From Lacunisphaera limnophila (GTDB lineage Bacteria > Verrucomicrobiota > Verrucomicrobiia > Opitutales > Opitutaceae), in assembly GCF_001746835.1 (NCBI RefSeq), contig NZ_CP016094.1, positions 1,054,001-1,118,000 on the forward strand: DNA of 64,000 nucleotides. The letters are read 5' to 3'. The stretch's first letter is position 1; each line of letters starts with the position of its first letter. Below are positions 42,933 to 52,467 of this stretch, piece after piece. A program made the translations under genes and the position numbers. The notes beneath the pieces are model-generated. The model searched no databases. It worked only from the letters and a program-made list of their open reading frames with translations, and was not told where the DNA came from.

Positions 42933-44351
42933 ATGAAACGTACCCTCTGTGCCCTGGCCGTCCTCGGCCTCACCGCCACCCTCCCCGCCCAGCCCGCCTT
43001 GAACAAGGATGTGGCCAAGATCTATGCCGAGATCTGCGCAAACTGCCACGGCGCACAGCTGGAAGGCGGTTCCGCCCCCTCCATGCTCGATGACCAGTGG
43101 TCCAGCGGCAACGGCGACGACGCGAGCATCGCCCGCATCATCTATGACGGCTCTCTCGAGAAGGGCATGCCCGCGTTCCACTCGCTCATGTCCGAGGGCG
43201 ATGTCCGCGCGATGGTCATCTTCATCCGCGAGCAACGCGCCAACCACCAGCGCAGCCGCCAGGCCAAGACCGTGCCCACCGGGACCATCACCACCACCGA
43301 ACACCCCTACCGCATCGAGACCGTCGCCACCGGCCTGTCCACGCCGTGGAGCATCGCCTTCCTGCCCGGTGACCGGGTGCTGGTGACGGAAAAGACCGGC
43401 CGCCTCCGGGTCATCGAGGGCGGCCGCCTGCTCCCGCAGGCCATCAAGGGCACCCCCGCCGTGCGTGATGACGGCCAGGGCGGCCTGCTCGAGGTCGCGG
43501 TGCACCCCGACTACGCCACGAACGGCTGGATCTACCTCGCATACTCCGACCCGGCCAAGAACGCCGCCGGCAAGGAGGTCAGCCTCACCATGCTGGTGCG
43601 CGGCCGGATCAAGGCCGGCGCCTGGGTCGACGAGGAGAAAATCTGGCAGGCCCCGATCGAGTTTTATCATCCCGGCGGCGGCGTGCATTATGGCTGCCGG
43701 ATCGCCTTCGACGGCCAGGGCTACCTCTATTTCTCGCACGGCGAGCGTGGCCGCGGCCCCGAGGCCCAGGAAATCCGCCGGCCCAACGGCAAGATCCACC
43801 GCATCCATGACGACGGCCGCATCCCGGCGGACAACCCCTTCGTCAACACCCCCGGCGCCTTCCCCACGATCTGGACCTACGGCAACCGCAACCCGCAGGG
43901 CCTCGATTTCGACCCGCGCACCGGCATCCTGTGGGAAACCGAGCACGGGCCGCGCGGCGGCGACGAGCTCAACATCGTGCGCCGCGGCGCCAACTACGGC
44001 TGGAACACGATCACCTTCGGCATGAACTACGACGGTTCCCCCATCACCGCCGAGACCGCGCGCGAAGGCATGGAGCAGCCCGTAACCTACTGGGTGCCCT
44101 CGATCGCCGTCTGCGGCATCGATTTCTACGAAGGCACGCTTTTCCCGAAATGGACGGGCAACCTCTTCGTAAGCTCCCTCGCGCAGCAGGAGCTCCGCCG
44201 CCTCGTCATCGACGGCGACAAGGTCGTCAGCCAGGAGGTCATCCTCAAGGGCATCGGCCGTCTCCGCGACGTGCAGTGCGCCCCTGACGGCAGCATCTAC
44301 GTGGCGGTGAACGATCCCGGCGCCATCATCCGGCTGGTGCCCGCAAACTAA
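42933..44351 (+). CDS. Cytochrome c/PQQ-type sugar dehydrogenase fusion
   Basis: 472 residues from the ATG at 42933 with a signal peptide. A cytochrome c module comes first: CANCHG (C35-x2-C38-H39), with GMPAF supplying the distal Met near residue 79. From about residue 125 follows a soluble glucose-dehydrogenase beta-propeller (VATGLSTPWSIAFLPGD, then TEKTGRLRVIEGG, a YGCRIAFDGQGYLYFSHGER blade, TYGNRNPQGLDFDP). It should oxidise a sugar or related aldose in the periplasm with PQQ and pass electrons to its own heme. The natural substrate is unknown. Confidence 0.9.
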   Translation: MKRTLCALAVLGLTATLPAQPALNKDVAKIYAEICANCHGAQLEGGSAPSMLDDQWSSGNGDDASIARIIYDGSLEKGMPAFHSLMSEGDVRAMVIFIREQRANHQRSRQAKTVPTGTITTTEHPYRIETVATGLSTPWSIAFLPGDRVLVTEKTGRLRVIEGGRLLPQAIKGTPAVRDDGQGGLLEVAVHPDYATNGWIYLAYSDPAKNAAGKEVSLTMLVRGRIKAGAWVDEEKIWQAPIEFYHPGGGVHYGCRIAFDGQGYLYFSHGERGRGPEAQEIRRPNGKIHRIHDDGRIPADNPFVNTPGAFPTIWTYGNRNPQGLDFDPRTGILWETEHGPRGGDELNIVRRGANYGWNTITFGMNYDGSPITAETAREGMEQPVTYWVPSIAVCGIDFYEGTLFPKWTGNLFVSSLAQQELRRLVIDGDKVVSQEVILKGIGRLRDVQCAPDGSIYVAVNDPGAIIRLVPAN

Positions 44352-44690
44352 GACCAGAGCCGAGCGAGACCGCCTTCGATCTCGCGGCCACCCTCACCCC
44401 GATCGGTCGCCCCGGCACTCCGGGGCGTAACTGACGGCCAGCGCCCGTAATCCATCATCCCGGCGGGGCGACCTGCCGCGGCCGGCACGACCGTGCCGGC
44501 TGGCATGCGCGTTTTGTGCAATTTTCGGAGCGCGGTGGATACTTTACGCGGCCGCCGCCCGCGACAGTTACTGTCGCCACCCTCGTGCTGTTCCAGCCCT
44601 AACCCCTCGGCACCCTTGTCGGCGGGCACGACTCACCCTCGTTCCCCGCCGCCCGCCGGGACGGACCTTCGGCACGCCCAAACCAACCCC
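44352..44690. other. 339-bp intergenic region before the siderophore-type receptor
   Basis: No gene is visible. It holds a compact hairpin CGCCCCGG-CACT-CCGGGGCG at 44408-44427, a second GC-rich inverted repeat GCCGGCA...TGCCGGC at 44481-44500, an AT-richer patch with TACTTT near 44540 that could be a -10, and the perfect palindrome at 44561-44577. It probably contains the terminator of the dehydrogenase gene and the promoter/operator of the receptor gene. Confidence 0.5.
44561..44577. promoter_or_regulatory. Perfect 17-bp palindrome upstream of the TonB receptor
   Basis: GCGACAGT-T-ACTGTCGC has two exact 8-bp arms around one central base. It lies about 20 bp downstream of the TACTTT -10 candidate and 113 bp before the start codon. 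This is the size and symmetry of a dimeric repressor operator, or it could fold in the leader RNA. No second copy was seen in the window. Confidence 0.45.
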
Positions 44691-47054
44691 ATGAATACCC
44701 AATCCCCCCGTCCGTTGCTACGCTTCACCGCGGCCGCCCTCCTTCTGGGCGCGGCCGCCGTTGCCGCCGCCCAAACCACCCCGGCCGCCCCCAAGGAGGA
44801 GGTCGTCAACCTCCCGACCTTCACCATCACCGAGGAGCCGGTGAACCCCTACATCTCCAAGCAGGCGCTCTCCTCCTCCCGCGTCGCCATGGACCTGCAG
44901 GATATCCCGCAGACCGTCTCCGTGGTCACCAGCGACTTCATCCGCGACTCCATGAGCATGCGCATGCTCGACGCCGCCAAATATGTGACCCCGGTCACCG
45001 AATCGACCCTGCCCACCGGCGGCGACCGCTACACCATCCGCGGCTTCCAGGTGTCGCATGAATTTGTCGACGGCATGGAGATCTCCGGCGCCGACGGCTA
45101 CAGCGCCGCGCTGATGAGCTACAACATCGACCGCATCGAGATCATCAAGGGACCCAACGCGATCCTCGTCCCCGGCGGCGCGGCCGGCGGCCAGATGAAC
45201 CCGATCACCAAGTCCCCCATCATGAAGGACCAGGCCTCCGCCACCCTGGAGCTGGCCCAGTATGTCGGCAACTCCCTCAGCTTCGACGTCAACCGCATCG
45301 TCTCGCAGGACAAGGGCATCGCCGCCCGGCTCGTCGCCGCCCTGTGGAAAAACGACGGCTACTCGAACAGCCACTTCCGCGACGGCTGGATGATCGCCCC
45401 CTCGCTCTCGTGGCAGCTTTCGCCGGCCCACAAGTTCACCGTCAAGGCCGAGATCATGCAGAACGACGAGACCAACGGCACCTTCCTGCCCATCGACCCG
45501 AGTGTCGGCAGCGACGACTACGCCGTGATCGCCCGCGGTCTCCCGCGCGACTGGTCCTTCGGCAACAGCGATGATGTCCGCCACCGCGAGACCGAGCGCC
45601 TCACCTTCGAACTGCTCTCCGAACTCGGGCAGCACGTCAGCTCCCGCCTGATGTTCACCGCCAACCACGTCGTCCGCGAGGACCAGGGCGGCACCAGCGG
45701 CTCGATCAATGGCTTCTCGATCACCCGCAACCCGACCACCGGCAAATACGAGCCCGGCGTCGTCTGGACCGTGAACCAAACCGGCCCCATCGCCCTCCCC
45801 TCCTCGACCAACGTGCCGCTGGCCGATCCCAGCACCTACGTCTTCGGCCGCACCAACGGCAGCGACCACCTCTACTACAACGAGCTCCACCTACGCAACG
45901 ACTACGCCATCAAGTTCGAGGGCACCGGCTGGAAATCCACGACGATCGCCGGCCTGGCGGCCAACGGCGTGAAGACCCACTGGAAGAGCTTCCCCGCCTA
46001 CAACCGCGGCAACGTGGCCAACAACAACCTCGCCGCCATCACCTTCCCCGACTGGAACCACGCCGCCCCCTCCGCCCCGGCCAATGGACAGAACCGCAAG
46101 GCCAAGCAGACGGACGCCCAGTTCTTCGTCTTTGAGAACCTCGGCCTGTTCGACGACAAGCTGCTGCTCTCCGGCGGCGTCTCCCGCTTCTACGGTACCC
46201 TCACCCGCGTGGACACCAGCGGTATCCAACCGACGCCGTTCCCGAGCTATGACCTCGCCGACACCGCCACCAGCTACGGCGCGGTCTACAAGCCCATCAA
46301 GGAAGTATCCCTCTTCTACAGCCACAACACCTCGGGCGGCACGATGCCCGGCTCGCTCAGCGCCGGCAACGTGGCGCCCACTTTCCGCGCCTCCGTCGGT
46401 GACCAGGACGAGTTTGGGGTGAAGACCTCGTTCCTCGAGGGCAAGCTCACCGCCTCGTTTGCCTACTTCGACATCACCTCGTCGAACTATGCCGTGCCGA
46501 ACAGCGAGTACTACGTCCTCGTCGCCCAGGGCAATCTCGCCGCGGCCAACGCGCTGCAAAACCCGCTCTACCTCGACCTCACCTCCAAGGGCTGGGAATT
46601 CGAGGGCAGCTACACCGCCACGGCCAACCTCACCGTCATCGGCAACTACACGTCCTACAAGATGCGCCAGCCCACCGGCGTGCGCCTCCGCGGCGTGTCG
46701 GACAAGAGCTACGGCCTGTATGCCGACTACCGCTTCAACGGCGGCGCGCTGAGCGGCTTCGGCGTGAATCTCGGCCTCGACTATCGCAGTGACCTCGTGG
46801 GCGAGAACGTCAACGCGTTCACCACCACCAAGCCGCTCGCCGGCGGCGTGCTCGTGCCCCAGCAGCCCAGCTTCAAGATCGCCCCCCGCACGGTCATGAA
46901 CCTCGGCTTCACCTACCGGGCCAAGGACTGGACCGCCCGGCTGCAGGTCAGCAACGCCCTCGACAAGGACTACATCATGGGCGGCATCAACCGCAACGCC
47001 ATGATGGTCGCCGAGCCGCGCAACCTGAAGGCCTCGGTCACCTACAACTTCTGA
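44691..47054 (+). CDS. TonB-dependent siderophore-type receptor
   Basis: 787 residues from the ATG at 44691 with a signal peptide ending AAAVAAAQ. The plug has MDLQDIPQTVSVVTSDFIRD, then GDRYTIRGFQVSHEFVDGME and DRIEIIKGPNAILVPGGAAGG, and the barrel ends LKASVTYNF. The IPQTVSVV and IKGPNA strings are typical of the FhuE/FpvA-like siderophore receptor group. Opitutaceae have many such receptors, so the ligand may equally be an oligosaccharide or another chelate. It is followed by a strong terminator and then an AraC regulator. No island element precedes it, so it is not part of the zinc set. Confidence 0.9.
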   Translation: MNTQSPRPLLRFTAAALLLGAAAVAAAQTTPAAPKEEVVNLPTFTITEEPVNPYISKQALSSSRVAMDLQDIPQTVSVVTSDFIRDSMSMRMLDAAKYVTPVTESTLPTGGDRYTIRGFQVSHEFVDGMEISGADGYSAALMSYNIDRIEIIKGPNAILVPGGAAGGQMNPITKSPIMKDQASATLELAQYVGNSLSFDVNRIVSQDKGIAARLVAALWKNDGYSNSHFRDGWMIAPSLSWQLSPAHKFTVKAEIMQNDETNGTFLPIDPSVGSDDYAVIARGLPRDWSFGNSDDVRHRETERLTFELLSELGQHVSSRLMFTANHVVREDQGGTSGSINGFSITRNPTTGKYEPGVVWTVNQTGPIALPSSTNVPLADPSTYVFGRTNGSDHLYYNELHLRNDYAIKFEGTGWKSTTIAGLAANGVKTHWKSFPAYNRGNVANNNLAAITFPDWNHAAPSAPANGQNRKAKQTDAQFFVFENLGLFDDKLLLSGGVSRFYGTLTRVDTSGIQPTPFPSYDLADTATSYGAVYKPIKEVSLFYSHNTSGGTMPGSLSAGNVAPTFRASVGDQDEFGVKTSFLEGKLTASFAYFDITSSNYAVPNSEYYVLVAQGNLAAANALQNPLYLDLTSKGWEFEGSYTATANLTVIGNYTSYKMRQPTGVRLRGVSDKSYGLYADYRFNGGALSGFGVNLGLDYRSDLVGENVNAFTTTKPLAGGVLVPQQPSFKIAPRTVMNLGFTYRAKDWTARLQVSNALDKDYIMGGINRNAMMVAEPRNLKASVTYNF

Positions 47055-47092
47055 TCTGGCGGCCCAGGCCCCCGCTTCGCGGGGGTCGATCC

Positions 47093-47123
47093 GGCCGGCA
47101 CCAGCCCAGGTGCCGGCCTTTTT
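47093..47123 (+). terminator. Intrinsic terminator after the siderophore-type receptor
   Basis: GGCCGGCACC (47093-47102) and GGTGCCGGCC (47109-47118) form a perfect 10-bp stem with a 6-nt loop, followed by TTTTT. It is 38 bp past the receptor stop codon and separates it from the AraC gene. Confidence 0.88.
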
Positions 47124-47213
47124 GTGCCCCGTCTCGGACTGGCCGAATCGACCGGGGCTCGTTTACCGCGGCCCCGCCCGCACCATGGGGGCGCTTCCAC
47201 CCCCCCGCACTCC

Positions 47214-48086
47214 ATGCTGCGTTACCTGGCCAATGGCCGCATTCGTTGGAAAAATGGCATGCGCTGCAACACGCGCACCAATTGGGAGTTCTATGCCGTG
47301 ATCGATGGCCGCTGCGGCGTCATGTTGCGCGACGGCCAACGCCCGGTCCTGCAGGAACACATGTTCTGGGTATTCGCCCCGGGGTGCGCCCATGCCTGGG
47401 TCGACGACGGGCACCACACCTACCACCGCCTGTCCCTGCACTTCAGCAGCGTGCCCTTCCCGCTCGACGAGCTCGTCCAGCAGAACGGCGGCTGGCTCGC
47501 CCGCCCGCTGGCGGCGGCCGACATCACCCGTCTCCTGGCCATCGCCGGCGACCTCGAGCAACACTTCTGCGCCCCGGTGATCGCCAGCCCACTGCATTTC
47601 CAGCGCGGGCTCATGGAGCTCGCCCTGCTCCTGCTCGAGGGCCACCGCCGCGCCGCGGAGCCGATGGCGCTGACCGACGTGGCCTCCTTCCGCGTCGAGC
47701 GGGCCCTGACCTGGTATACCGAACATCTCGGCCGCAATCCCTCGGTCAAGGAGGTGGCGGAAGTCGTGCACGTCTCGCCCAGCCACCTGCGCCGGCTGTT
47801 CGCCGAGGTGCGGCAGGCCAGCCCGAAGGAACTTTTCCGCCGTGTCCGGCTCGAGAAGGCGCAGGATCTCCTCGGCCGCACCAACCTCACCCTGGATGAG
47901 ATTGCCCGCCGTTGCGGCTACACCACGGCCAGTCATTTCTGCCGCGATTACAAGGCGGTACACCGCTTCACCCCCTCGACCTGGCGCCGCCGGCTCATCG
48001 ACCGCTTCACCCGCCCGCTCCCCGCCGGGATCGTGCCCGTGCGCGAATTCAGCGCCCGCCCCGGTGAACGCCGCCTCAAGGCCTGA
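47214..48086 (+). CDS. AraC-family transcriptional regulator
   Basis: 290 residues from the ATG at 47214. The N-terminal ~150 residues form a cupin-like sensing domain (RTNWEFYAVIDGRCGVML, HMFWVFAPGCAHAWV, RLSLHFSSVP). The C-terminal ~100 carry two helix-turn-helices: NPSVKEVAEVVHVSPSHLRR and NLTLDEIARRCGYTTASHF. This layout is typical of regulators of sugar uptake or degradation. It sits just after the TonB receptor and may control it, perhaps through the palindrome at 44561, but no direct evidence links them. Confidence 0.9.
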   Translation: MLRYLANGRIRWKNGMRCNTRTNWEFYAVIDGRCGVMLRDGQRPVLQEHMFWVFAPGCAHAWVDDGHHTYHRLSLHFSSVPFPLDELVQQNGGWLARPLAAADITRLLAIAGDLEQHFCAPVIASPLHFQRGLMELALLLLEGHRRAAEPMALTDVASFRVERALTWYTEHLGRNPSVKEVAEVVHVSPSHLRRLFAEVRQASPKELFRRVRLEKAQDLLGRTNLTLDEIARRCGYTTASHFCRDYKAVHRFTPSTWRRRLIDRFTRPLPAGIVPVREFSARPGERRLKA

Positions 48087-48092
48087 TCCGGA

Positions 48093-48539
48093 TCAGGCCT
48101 TCATCGCGGGGGGCTCGCGCTCCTCGCTCTGTTCAATGAGGTCGAAGGAAGTGATGGCCGTGAGATGCTCCCAACCCGGCTCGGTCTTCACCTTGGCGTT
48201 GAAGGCCGCCACCCGGTCGTTCCAGCCGATTTTCCGGGAATGCTCGTTCCAGACCAAGGTCTGCATGCGGTTCGGCCGGAGCCCGGTGGTAAAAATCCAC
48301 TCCGCGACGTCGCCGTCGGCCCGCCCGGCCGCCACCTGCGCCGCGACGTCGGCAAAAGCCACGCCGAGAAAACCGCAGAGCTGGCCATCCAGGCCGATGG
48401 AGAGGCCGTAGTTGCGATGGTAGTGCTCCGGCAGCGCGCCCGACTGCATCAGCCGGATCTTGTCGAGCATGCGCCCCAGATGATGCAGGCCGCCGACCGA
48501 CTTGTCGTAGGGGGAGCGGAGACCGGCAACGCGGGGCAT
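48093..48539 (-). CDS. DUF5069 domain protein
   Basis: 148 residues, cytoplasmic. It starts with VAGLRSPYDKSVGGLHHLGR and MLDKIRLMQSGALPEHYHRN, the opening typical of DUF5069, a family common in Verrucomicrobiota. A FLGVAFADVAAQVAAG segment and an ERxP-rich end follow. No function is known. It converges on the AraC gene and lies downstream of the TonB2-like operon by 53 bp; whether it is transcribed with it is uncertain. Confidence 0.78.
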   Translation of the reverse strand: MPRVAGLRSPYDKSVGGLHHLGRMLDKIRLMQSGALPEHYHRNYGLSIGLDGQLCGFLGVAFADVAAQVAAGRADGDVAEWIFTTGLRPNRMQTLVWNEHSRKIGWNDRVAAFNAKVKTEPGWEHLTAITSFDLIEQSEEREPPAMKA

Positions 48540-48592
48540 GGACGGTACGAAACCAGCCGGCCGGGAGGGCGCGACGCTATTTTTGCGGCCGG

Positions 48593-49846
48593 TCAGAGGT
48601 CTGCCAACCGCACCTTGGCCGTGCCTTCCATCGCCTTGCCCTGCGCCAGGGCGGGCAGGTAGAAGACCTCGCCCAAGGCCGCCAGCGCGGCTGGATCGTC
48701 GAGTTGCAGGCTGCAGGCCTCGTCGATGTAGGCGCCGAGCAGCGCGCCCTCCGGGGAAATCCGGACGTGGAGCGTGCGGTTGAGCTGGTCGAGGCTGAAT
48801 TGCTGGCGGAGTGCCCGGGGCAGCGTGCCCGGCACGGGGGCCGCGGGCACCGTTGCCCCCTTGTGCATGCCCAGGTGATCGATGAGAAGGTATTGGTGCG
48901 CCTCCGTCCGGCTCAGCTCGACCCGCTTGGGCGACACATTCGTGGCAACCTCCCGGCCGCGATTGTAGACGTGCACCTCGGAATCGAGGTATTTGAAACC
49001 GACCGGCAGGCCCCCCTCGCGAATGCGGATGTATTTCGGCTTCGGTCCGATCGGCTCGAGGGCCTTGGCGTGGATGAGCAGGCTATCCTGGCCGGGCTTG
49101 GCCCCGCGCTCCAGGAACTTGAAGAGGATGACCACATAGGGTTCCTCCAGCTCGACCGGTGAGGAGATCTTGAAGGCCACCTCCATGGCGTCGTAGTTGG
49201 CCTCGTCGAGCTCCTGCATCATGCGGTGCGCCTGCTGGCCGGTGTTGTACCGGTCCTGGCCCATCGACGCGTTGGCCATGTCGAACTGGCGCATCGCATC
49301 GTCCAGCCGGCCCTGCGCGGCATCCGCGGCGCCTTGGGCGGCGGCGGCCCCGGCACCGCCGGCGGCGCTGGCCGCCGCCCCGGCGGACAGCGAGGCCCCC
49401 AGCGAGGCGCTGATCATGGCCCCATAGGCCAGATCCTGCACGGCGGCCGCCCCGCCCGCCGCCCCTGACTCCCGGTCGAATTTGTGCCGCGGATCGTTCG
49501 CGGGCGTGTAGCCCGGACCGGCCTCCAGGCCGTCGAGCTGCGCGGCGGCGGCCGTGAGCTTAAGGCCGTAATCCACCTTGATGCCGGTCTGACGCCGGTG
49601 CGTCGGCACCAGGAATTCCTTCTGACCGATGCGGATCTTGAGCTCGCTGCCGATCACATCCCGCACCCGATAGTACTTGCTGGACCGCTCGACATCCAGG
49701 TCGGCACCCATGAAGAGGACGTACGGCTTGGGCTCCCCGGTATCGGCCGGCACCGGCTTTTTTTTCACCGCCGCGGGCAGCGCGGGCAGCAGACAAAGGC
49801 TGAGCAGGGCGGGCCGGAGGAGGCGAAAAGGGGTGGAGGCATTCAT
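48593..49846 (-). CDS. Secreted protein with TonB-C-like C-terminus, paralogue 2
   Basis: 417 residues with signal peptide (LLRPALLSLCLLPALPAAV). It is a paralogue of the preceding gene: both share YVLFMGADLDVE / HVLYMGANLSVQ, PGYTPANDPRHKFD, a PVGFKYLDSEVHVYNRGREV segment and the C-terminal pattern. The last ~75 residues (LHVRISPEGALLGAYIDEAC then FYLPALAQGKAMEGTAKVRL) follow the beta-alpha-beta-beta logic of the TonB C-terminal domain, though no membrane anchor is present. A central Ala/Gly-rich insertion (about 130-190) is specific to this copy. Last gene of the operon, 12 bp after paralogue 1. Confidence 0.7.
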   Translation of the reverse strand: MNASTPFRLLRPALLSLCLLPALPAAVKKKPVPADTGEPKPYVLFMGADLDVERSSKYYRVRDVIGSELKIRIGQKEFLVPTHRRQTGIKVDYGLKLTAAAAQLDGLEAGPGYTPANDPRHKFDRESGAAGGAAAVQDLAYGAMISASLGASLSAGAAASAAGGAGAAAAQGAADAAQGRLDDAMRQFDMANASMGQDRYNTGQQAHRMMQELDEANYDAMEVAFKISSPVELEEPYVVILFKFLERGAKPGQDSLLIHAKALEPIGPKPKYIRIREGGLPVGFKYLDSEVHVYNRGREVATNVSPKRVELSRTEAHQYLLIDHLGMHKGATVPAAPVPGTLPRALRQQFSLDQLNRTLHVRISPEGALLGAYIDEACSLQLDDPAALAALGEVFYLPALAQGKAMEGTAKVRLADL

Positions 49847-49858
49847 GGTGGGAAAAAC

Positions 49859-51070
49859 TCAGAGGGCCAGTTCGGCGACGCGCACCCGGACGACTCCTTC
49901 CATCGGCTTGCCCGCCGCGACGGCCGGTATGAAAAAGGCCCCGGCCAGCGCCGCGTTTACCGCGGCGTCGGGCTGCGGCAGGCTGGCGGCCTCGTCGACA
50001 AAAACGCCCAGCAACTTCCCTTCACGTGAAACCCGCACGTAGCACACCCGGTTCAACTGGTCCGGCTCCAGCCGGCTGCGCAGGCCGGGGGGCAAGCTGC
50101 CCGGCACCGCGGCGGCCGGCACCGTGTCTTTCTTGTGGGCCGCGAGATGTTCGATCACCAGGTACTCGCGGGCCTCGTCTCGACTGAGCTCCACCCGTTT
50201 CGACGACTCGCTGGTGGCAACCTCCTGGCCGCGGTTGTAAATGTGCACTTCATGGCGCAGGTATTTGAAACCGACCGGCATGCCGCCCTCGCGCATGTGG
50301 ATGAATTGGGGCTCGGGGCCGATGGGATCCAGCGCCTTGGCGTGGATCAAGGTCGCCGTCTCGCCGGGCTTGGCGCCGCGCGGCTGGAAATCCACCACGA
50401 TCACCATGTACGGATCGTCCAGCGGCTCGGGCGACGAAACCAGGAAAGAAACCTCCATCAGGTCGTAGTTCCCCTCGGCCAGCTCCAGGGCCAGTTCGTT
50501 CTGCATGCCCGGGATCGACACGTAATCGTTCGAGCCCAGCAGCTGGTTGAGGGGCACCTGCGCGGTTTTTTCCAGATCGATGATGTCCTCGTACTGCTTG
50601 CGAAACTCAGGAAATCGGACCTTGGAGAGTGAGTCCTCGGCTTCGGCTTGCCGCGCCGCACTCCAATTGCGGGCCATCTCGGCGCCGCCCTGGGCGCCGG
50701 ACCGGGCGTTGTATTTGTGCCGGGGATCGGCCGCGGGCGTGTAGCCGGCGGCGCCTTGCATGGCGTCGAGCTTCACCGACAGGGGGGCGAGCTTCAACGC
50801 GCGCTGCACCTTCACGTTATTCCGCGCCATCCGGGTCCGCACAAACGTCTTCTCCCCTTTCTGCCGGATGATGAACTCGCTGCCATCGACGTCCTCGACG
50901 TCATAGTACCGCTTGCCCTGCTGCACCGAGAGGTTGGCGCCCATGTAGAGCACGTGGGACTTGTCCGCCGGCGGGGCGGCCGCCGGCTCGACCTCGGCCG
51001 TCGCACACACGTTGGCCGCTCCGCCCAACAGGAGGGCGGCCAGACCAAGGCGGGCAACGGCGGGGTTCAT
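49859..51070 (-). CDS. Secreted protein with TonB-C-like C-terminus, paralogue 1
   Basis: 403 residues with a signal peptide (RLGLAALLLGGAANVCATA). The N-terminal part has KRYYDVEDVDGSEFIIRQKG, a small beta domain. The centre is charged and helical in place of the Ala/Gly insertion of paralogue 2. The C-terminus CYVRVSREGKLLGVFVDEA followed by FFIPAVAAGKPMEGVVRVRV resembles a TonB_C domain. Its ATG overlaps the TPR stop by 4 bp, so it is part of the TonB2-like operon. Function unknown; a periplasmic or outer-membrane partner of the TonB complex is plausible. Confidence 0.72.
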   Translation of the reverse strand: MNPAVARLGLAALLLGGAANVCATAEVEPAAAPPADKSHVLYMGANLSVQQGKRYYDVEDVDGSEFIIRQKGEKTFVRTRMARNNVKVQRALKLAPLSVKLDAMQGAAGYTPAADPRHKYNARSGAQGGAEMARNWSAARQAEAEDSLSKVRFPEFRKQYEDIIDLEKTAQVPLNQLLGSNDYVSIPGMQNELALELAEGNYDLMEVSFLVSSPEPLDDPYMVIVVDFQPRGAKPGETATLIHAKALDPIGPEPQFIHMREGGMPVGFKYLRHEVHIYNRGQEVATSESSKRVELSRDEAREYLVIEHLAAHKKDTVPAAAVPGSLPPGLRSRLEPDQLNRVCYVRVSREGKLLGVFVDEAASLPQPDAAVNAALAGAFFIPAVAAGKPMEGVVRVRVAELAL

Positions 51071-52464
51071 GGGGTGGCGGGGGTTTCGTCCGGAATGAGG
51101 GCGCGGACGCGGGCGAGGTAATCGGCGACTTCGTCGGTGTGCTCGAGGCTCAGAGCTTTGCGGAGGTGTTCGACACTGCGGGGATAGTTTCGGTTCCGAA
51201 GCTCGAGGTTCGCCAGCTCGAGGCTGGCCCGATAGGTGGCCTCGGGCACCCGGCTGGCGGCCTCAAAGACGAAGGCCGCGCGGATGTCGTCCCCCTCGCC
51301 CACATGCACCGCGCCAAGCGCCAGCAGCGCCGCACCATTCATGGGTTCGTCAGCGAGCACCGTTTCCAGGTCCCGCCGCGCCTTGGCCCAGCGCTGGGCC
51401 GCGCGGGCGATCTGGGCCTGGACGAGCAGCCGCGTGACGCGGCCGGCCGGGGTGAGGGTGGCGGGCAGGGCCTGCAGCGCGGCGAGCGCCTCGGCCGGCC
51501 GGCCCGCGGCGGCGAGGGACCGGGCGAGGCGGATGAGCTTGTCCTCCCCGGTGGCGGGCGCGAGGGGGACCAGCTTCGTGTAGATGGCCAGGGCCTCGGC
51601 GTGCAGGTTTTGCTCCGCATACAGGTCGCCGAGCAGGATGAGTTCGTCGGGGCTGGCGGCGCCGACGCCGGCCGCCAGTTCGAGCACGGTCAGGGCCTCG
51701 ATCCGGCGGTTGTCGGTGAGCAGGACGTTGGCGAGGATCAGCCAGAAGCGGGACTCGCCGGGCCGGGTCTTGATCAGCGTCCGGGCGATGGCCTCCGCCC
51801 GGGCGAGCTGCCGCCCTTGCACGCAGAGCCGCAGCAGGCCCTCCTGCCAGTCGGCGTTGCCGGGGTCGCCGCTGAGCGCCTGCATGTAGGCCACCTCGGC
51901 GGCGACCAGGTTGTTCTCCTTCTCCAGACTATAGCCGAGCAAGCCGTACGTGGTGGGATCGCGGTCGCCGAGCGAGACGGACTTCGAAAACGCCTGCACG
52001 GCGTCGGCAAAGCGGTCGGTCGAGTAGTAGAGCACGCCGAGGTTGTTCCAGGCGCGGAGGAAGGTCGGGTAGCGTTCCACCGCCTTCTTGTAGCTGGCCT
52101 CCGTCTTCTCGTTTTCCCCGGCGGCGTAATAGACATTGCCGAGGATGAACTCGAAGGCCGGGCTGGCTTCCTCGCCGCCGCTGATCATGCCCTCGAGCAG
52201 GCGCAGGGCGAAGGTCGGGTTGGTGCCGAGCATGTTGACCACCTTCTCATACAACGCGTACTCCTCGGCGGTCATCTCCGGTTCGCGCTCCTTCAGGAAC
52301 GAGGAGGACTCGTTGATGATCCGCTTCGGATCCAGCGCCGGGGCCTTGGCCGCGCGGCGGGCGAAGGCGTTCTGGATGTTGGAGGCATCGAGCAGTTCGG
52401 TGTCGGTCTGCGCGGCCAGCAGGACGGGCAGCAGGAGAAAGGGAAGCAGGTGGCGTGATCTCAT
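51067..52464 (-). CDS. Secreted TPR-repeat protein of the TonB2-like operon
   Basis: 465 residues with a signal peptide (HLLPFLLLPVLLAAQ). From about residue 95 on it is built of TPR repeats: FEFILGNVYYAAGENEKTEA, LRAWNNLGVLYYSTDRFADA, TYGLLGYSLEKENN, and more to the C-terminus. In Vibrio-type TonB2 operons the gene after tonB2 likewise encodes a TPR protein. It probably scaffolds the periplasmic side of the complex. It is 3 bp from tonB and overlaps paralogue 1 by 4 bp. Confidence 0.88.
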   Translation of the reverse strand: MRSRHLLPFLLLPVLLAAQTDTELLDASNIQNAFARRAAKAPALDPKRIINESSSFLKEREPEMTAEEYALYEKVVNMLGTNPTFALRLLEGMISGGEEASPAFEFILGNVYYAAGENEKTEASYKKAVERYPTFLRAWNNLGVLYYSTDRFADAVQAFSKSVSLGDRDPTTYGLLGYSLEKENNLVAAEVAYMQALSGDPGNADWQEGLLRLCVQGRQLARAEAIARTLIKTRPGESRFWLILANVLLTDNRRIEALTVLELAAGVGAASPDELILLGDLYAEQNLHAEALAIYTKLVPLAPATGEDKLIRLARSLAAAGRPAEALAALQALPATLTPAGRVTRLLVQAQIARAAQRWAKARRDLETVLADEPMNGAALLALGAVHVGEGDDIRAAFVFEAASRVPEATYRASLELANLELRNRNYPRSVEHLRKALSLEHTDEVADYLARVRALIPDETPATP

Positions 52465-52467
52465 GGC

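Noticed and set aside
44352-44690. Riboswitch upstream of the siderophore-type receptor
   Set aside because: The hairpins and the palindrome are isolated; no conserved riboswitch core was recognised.
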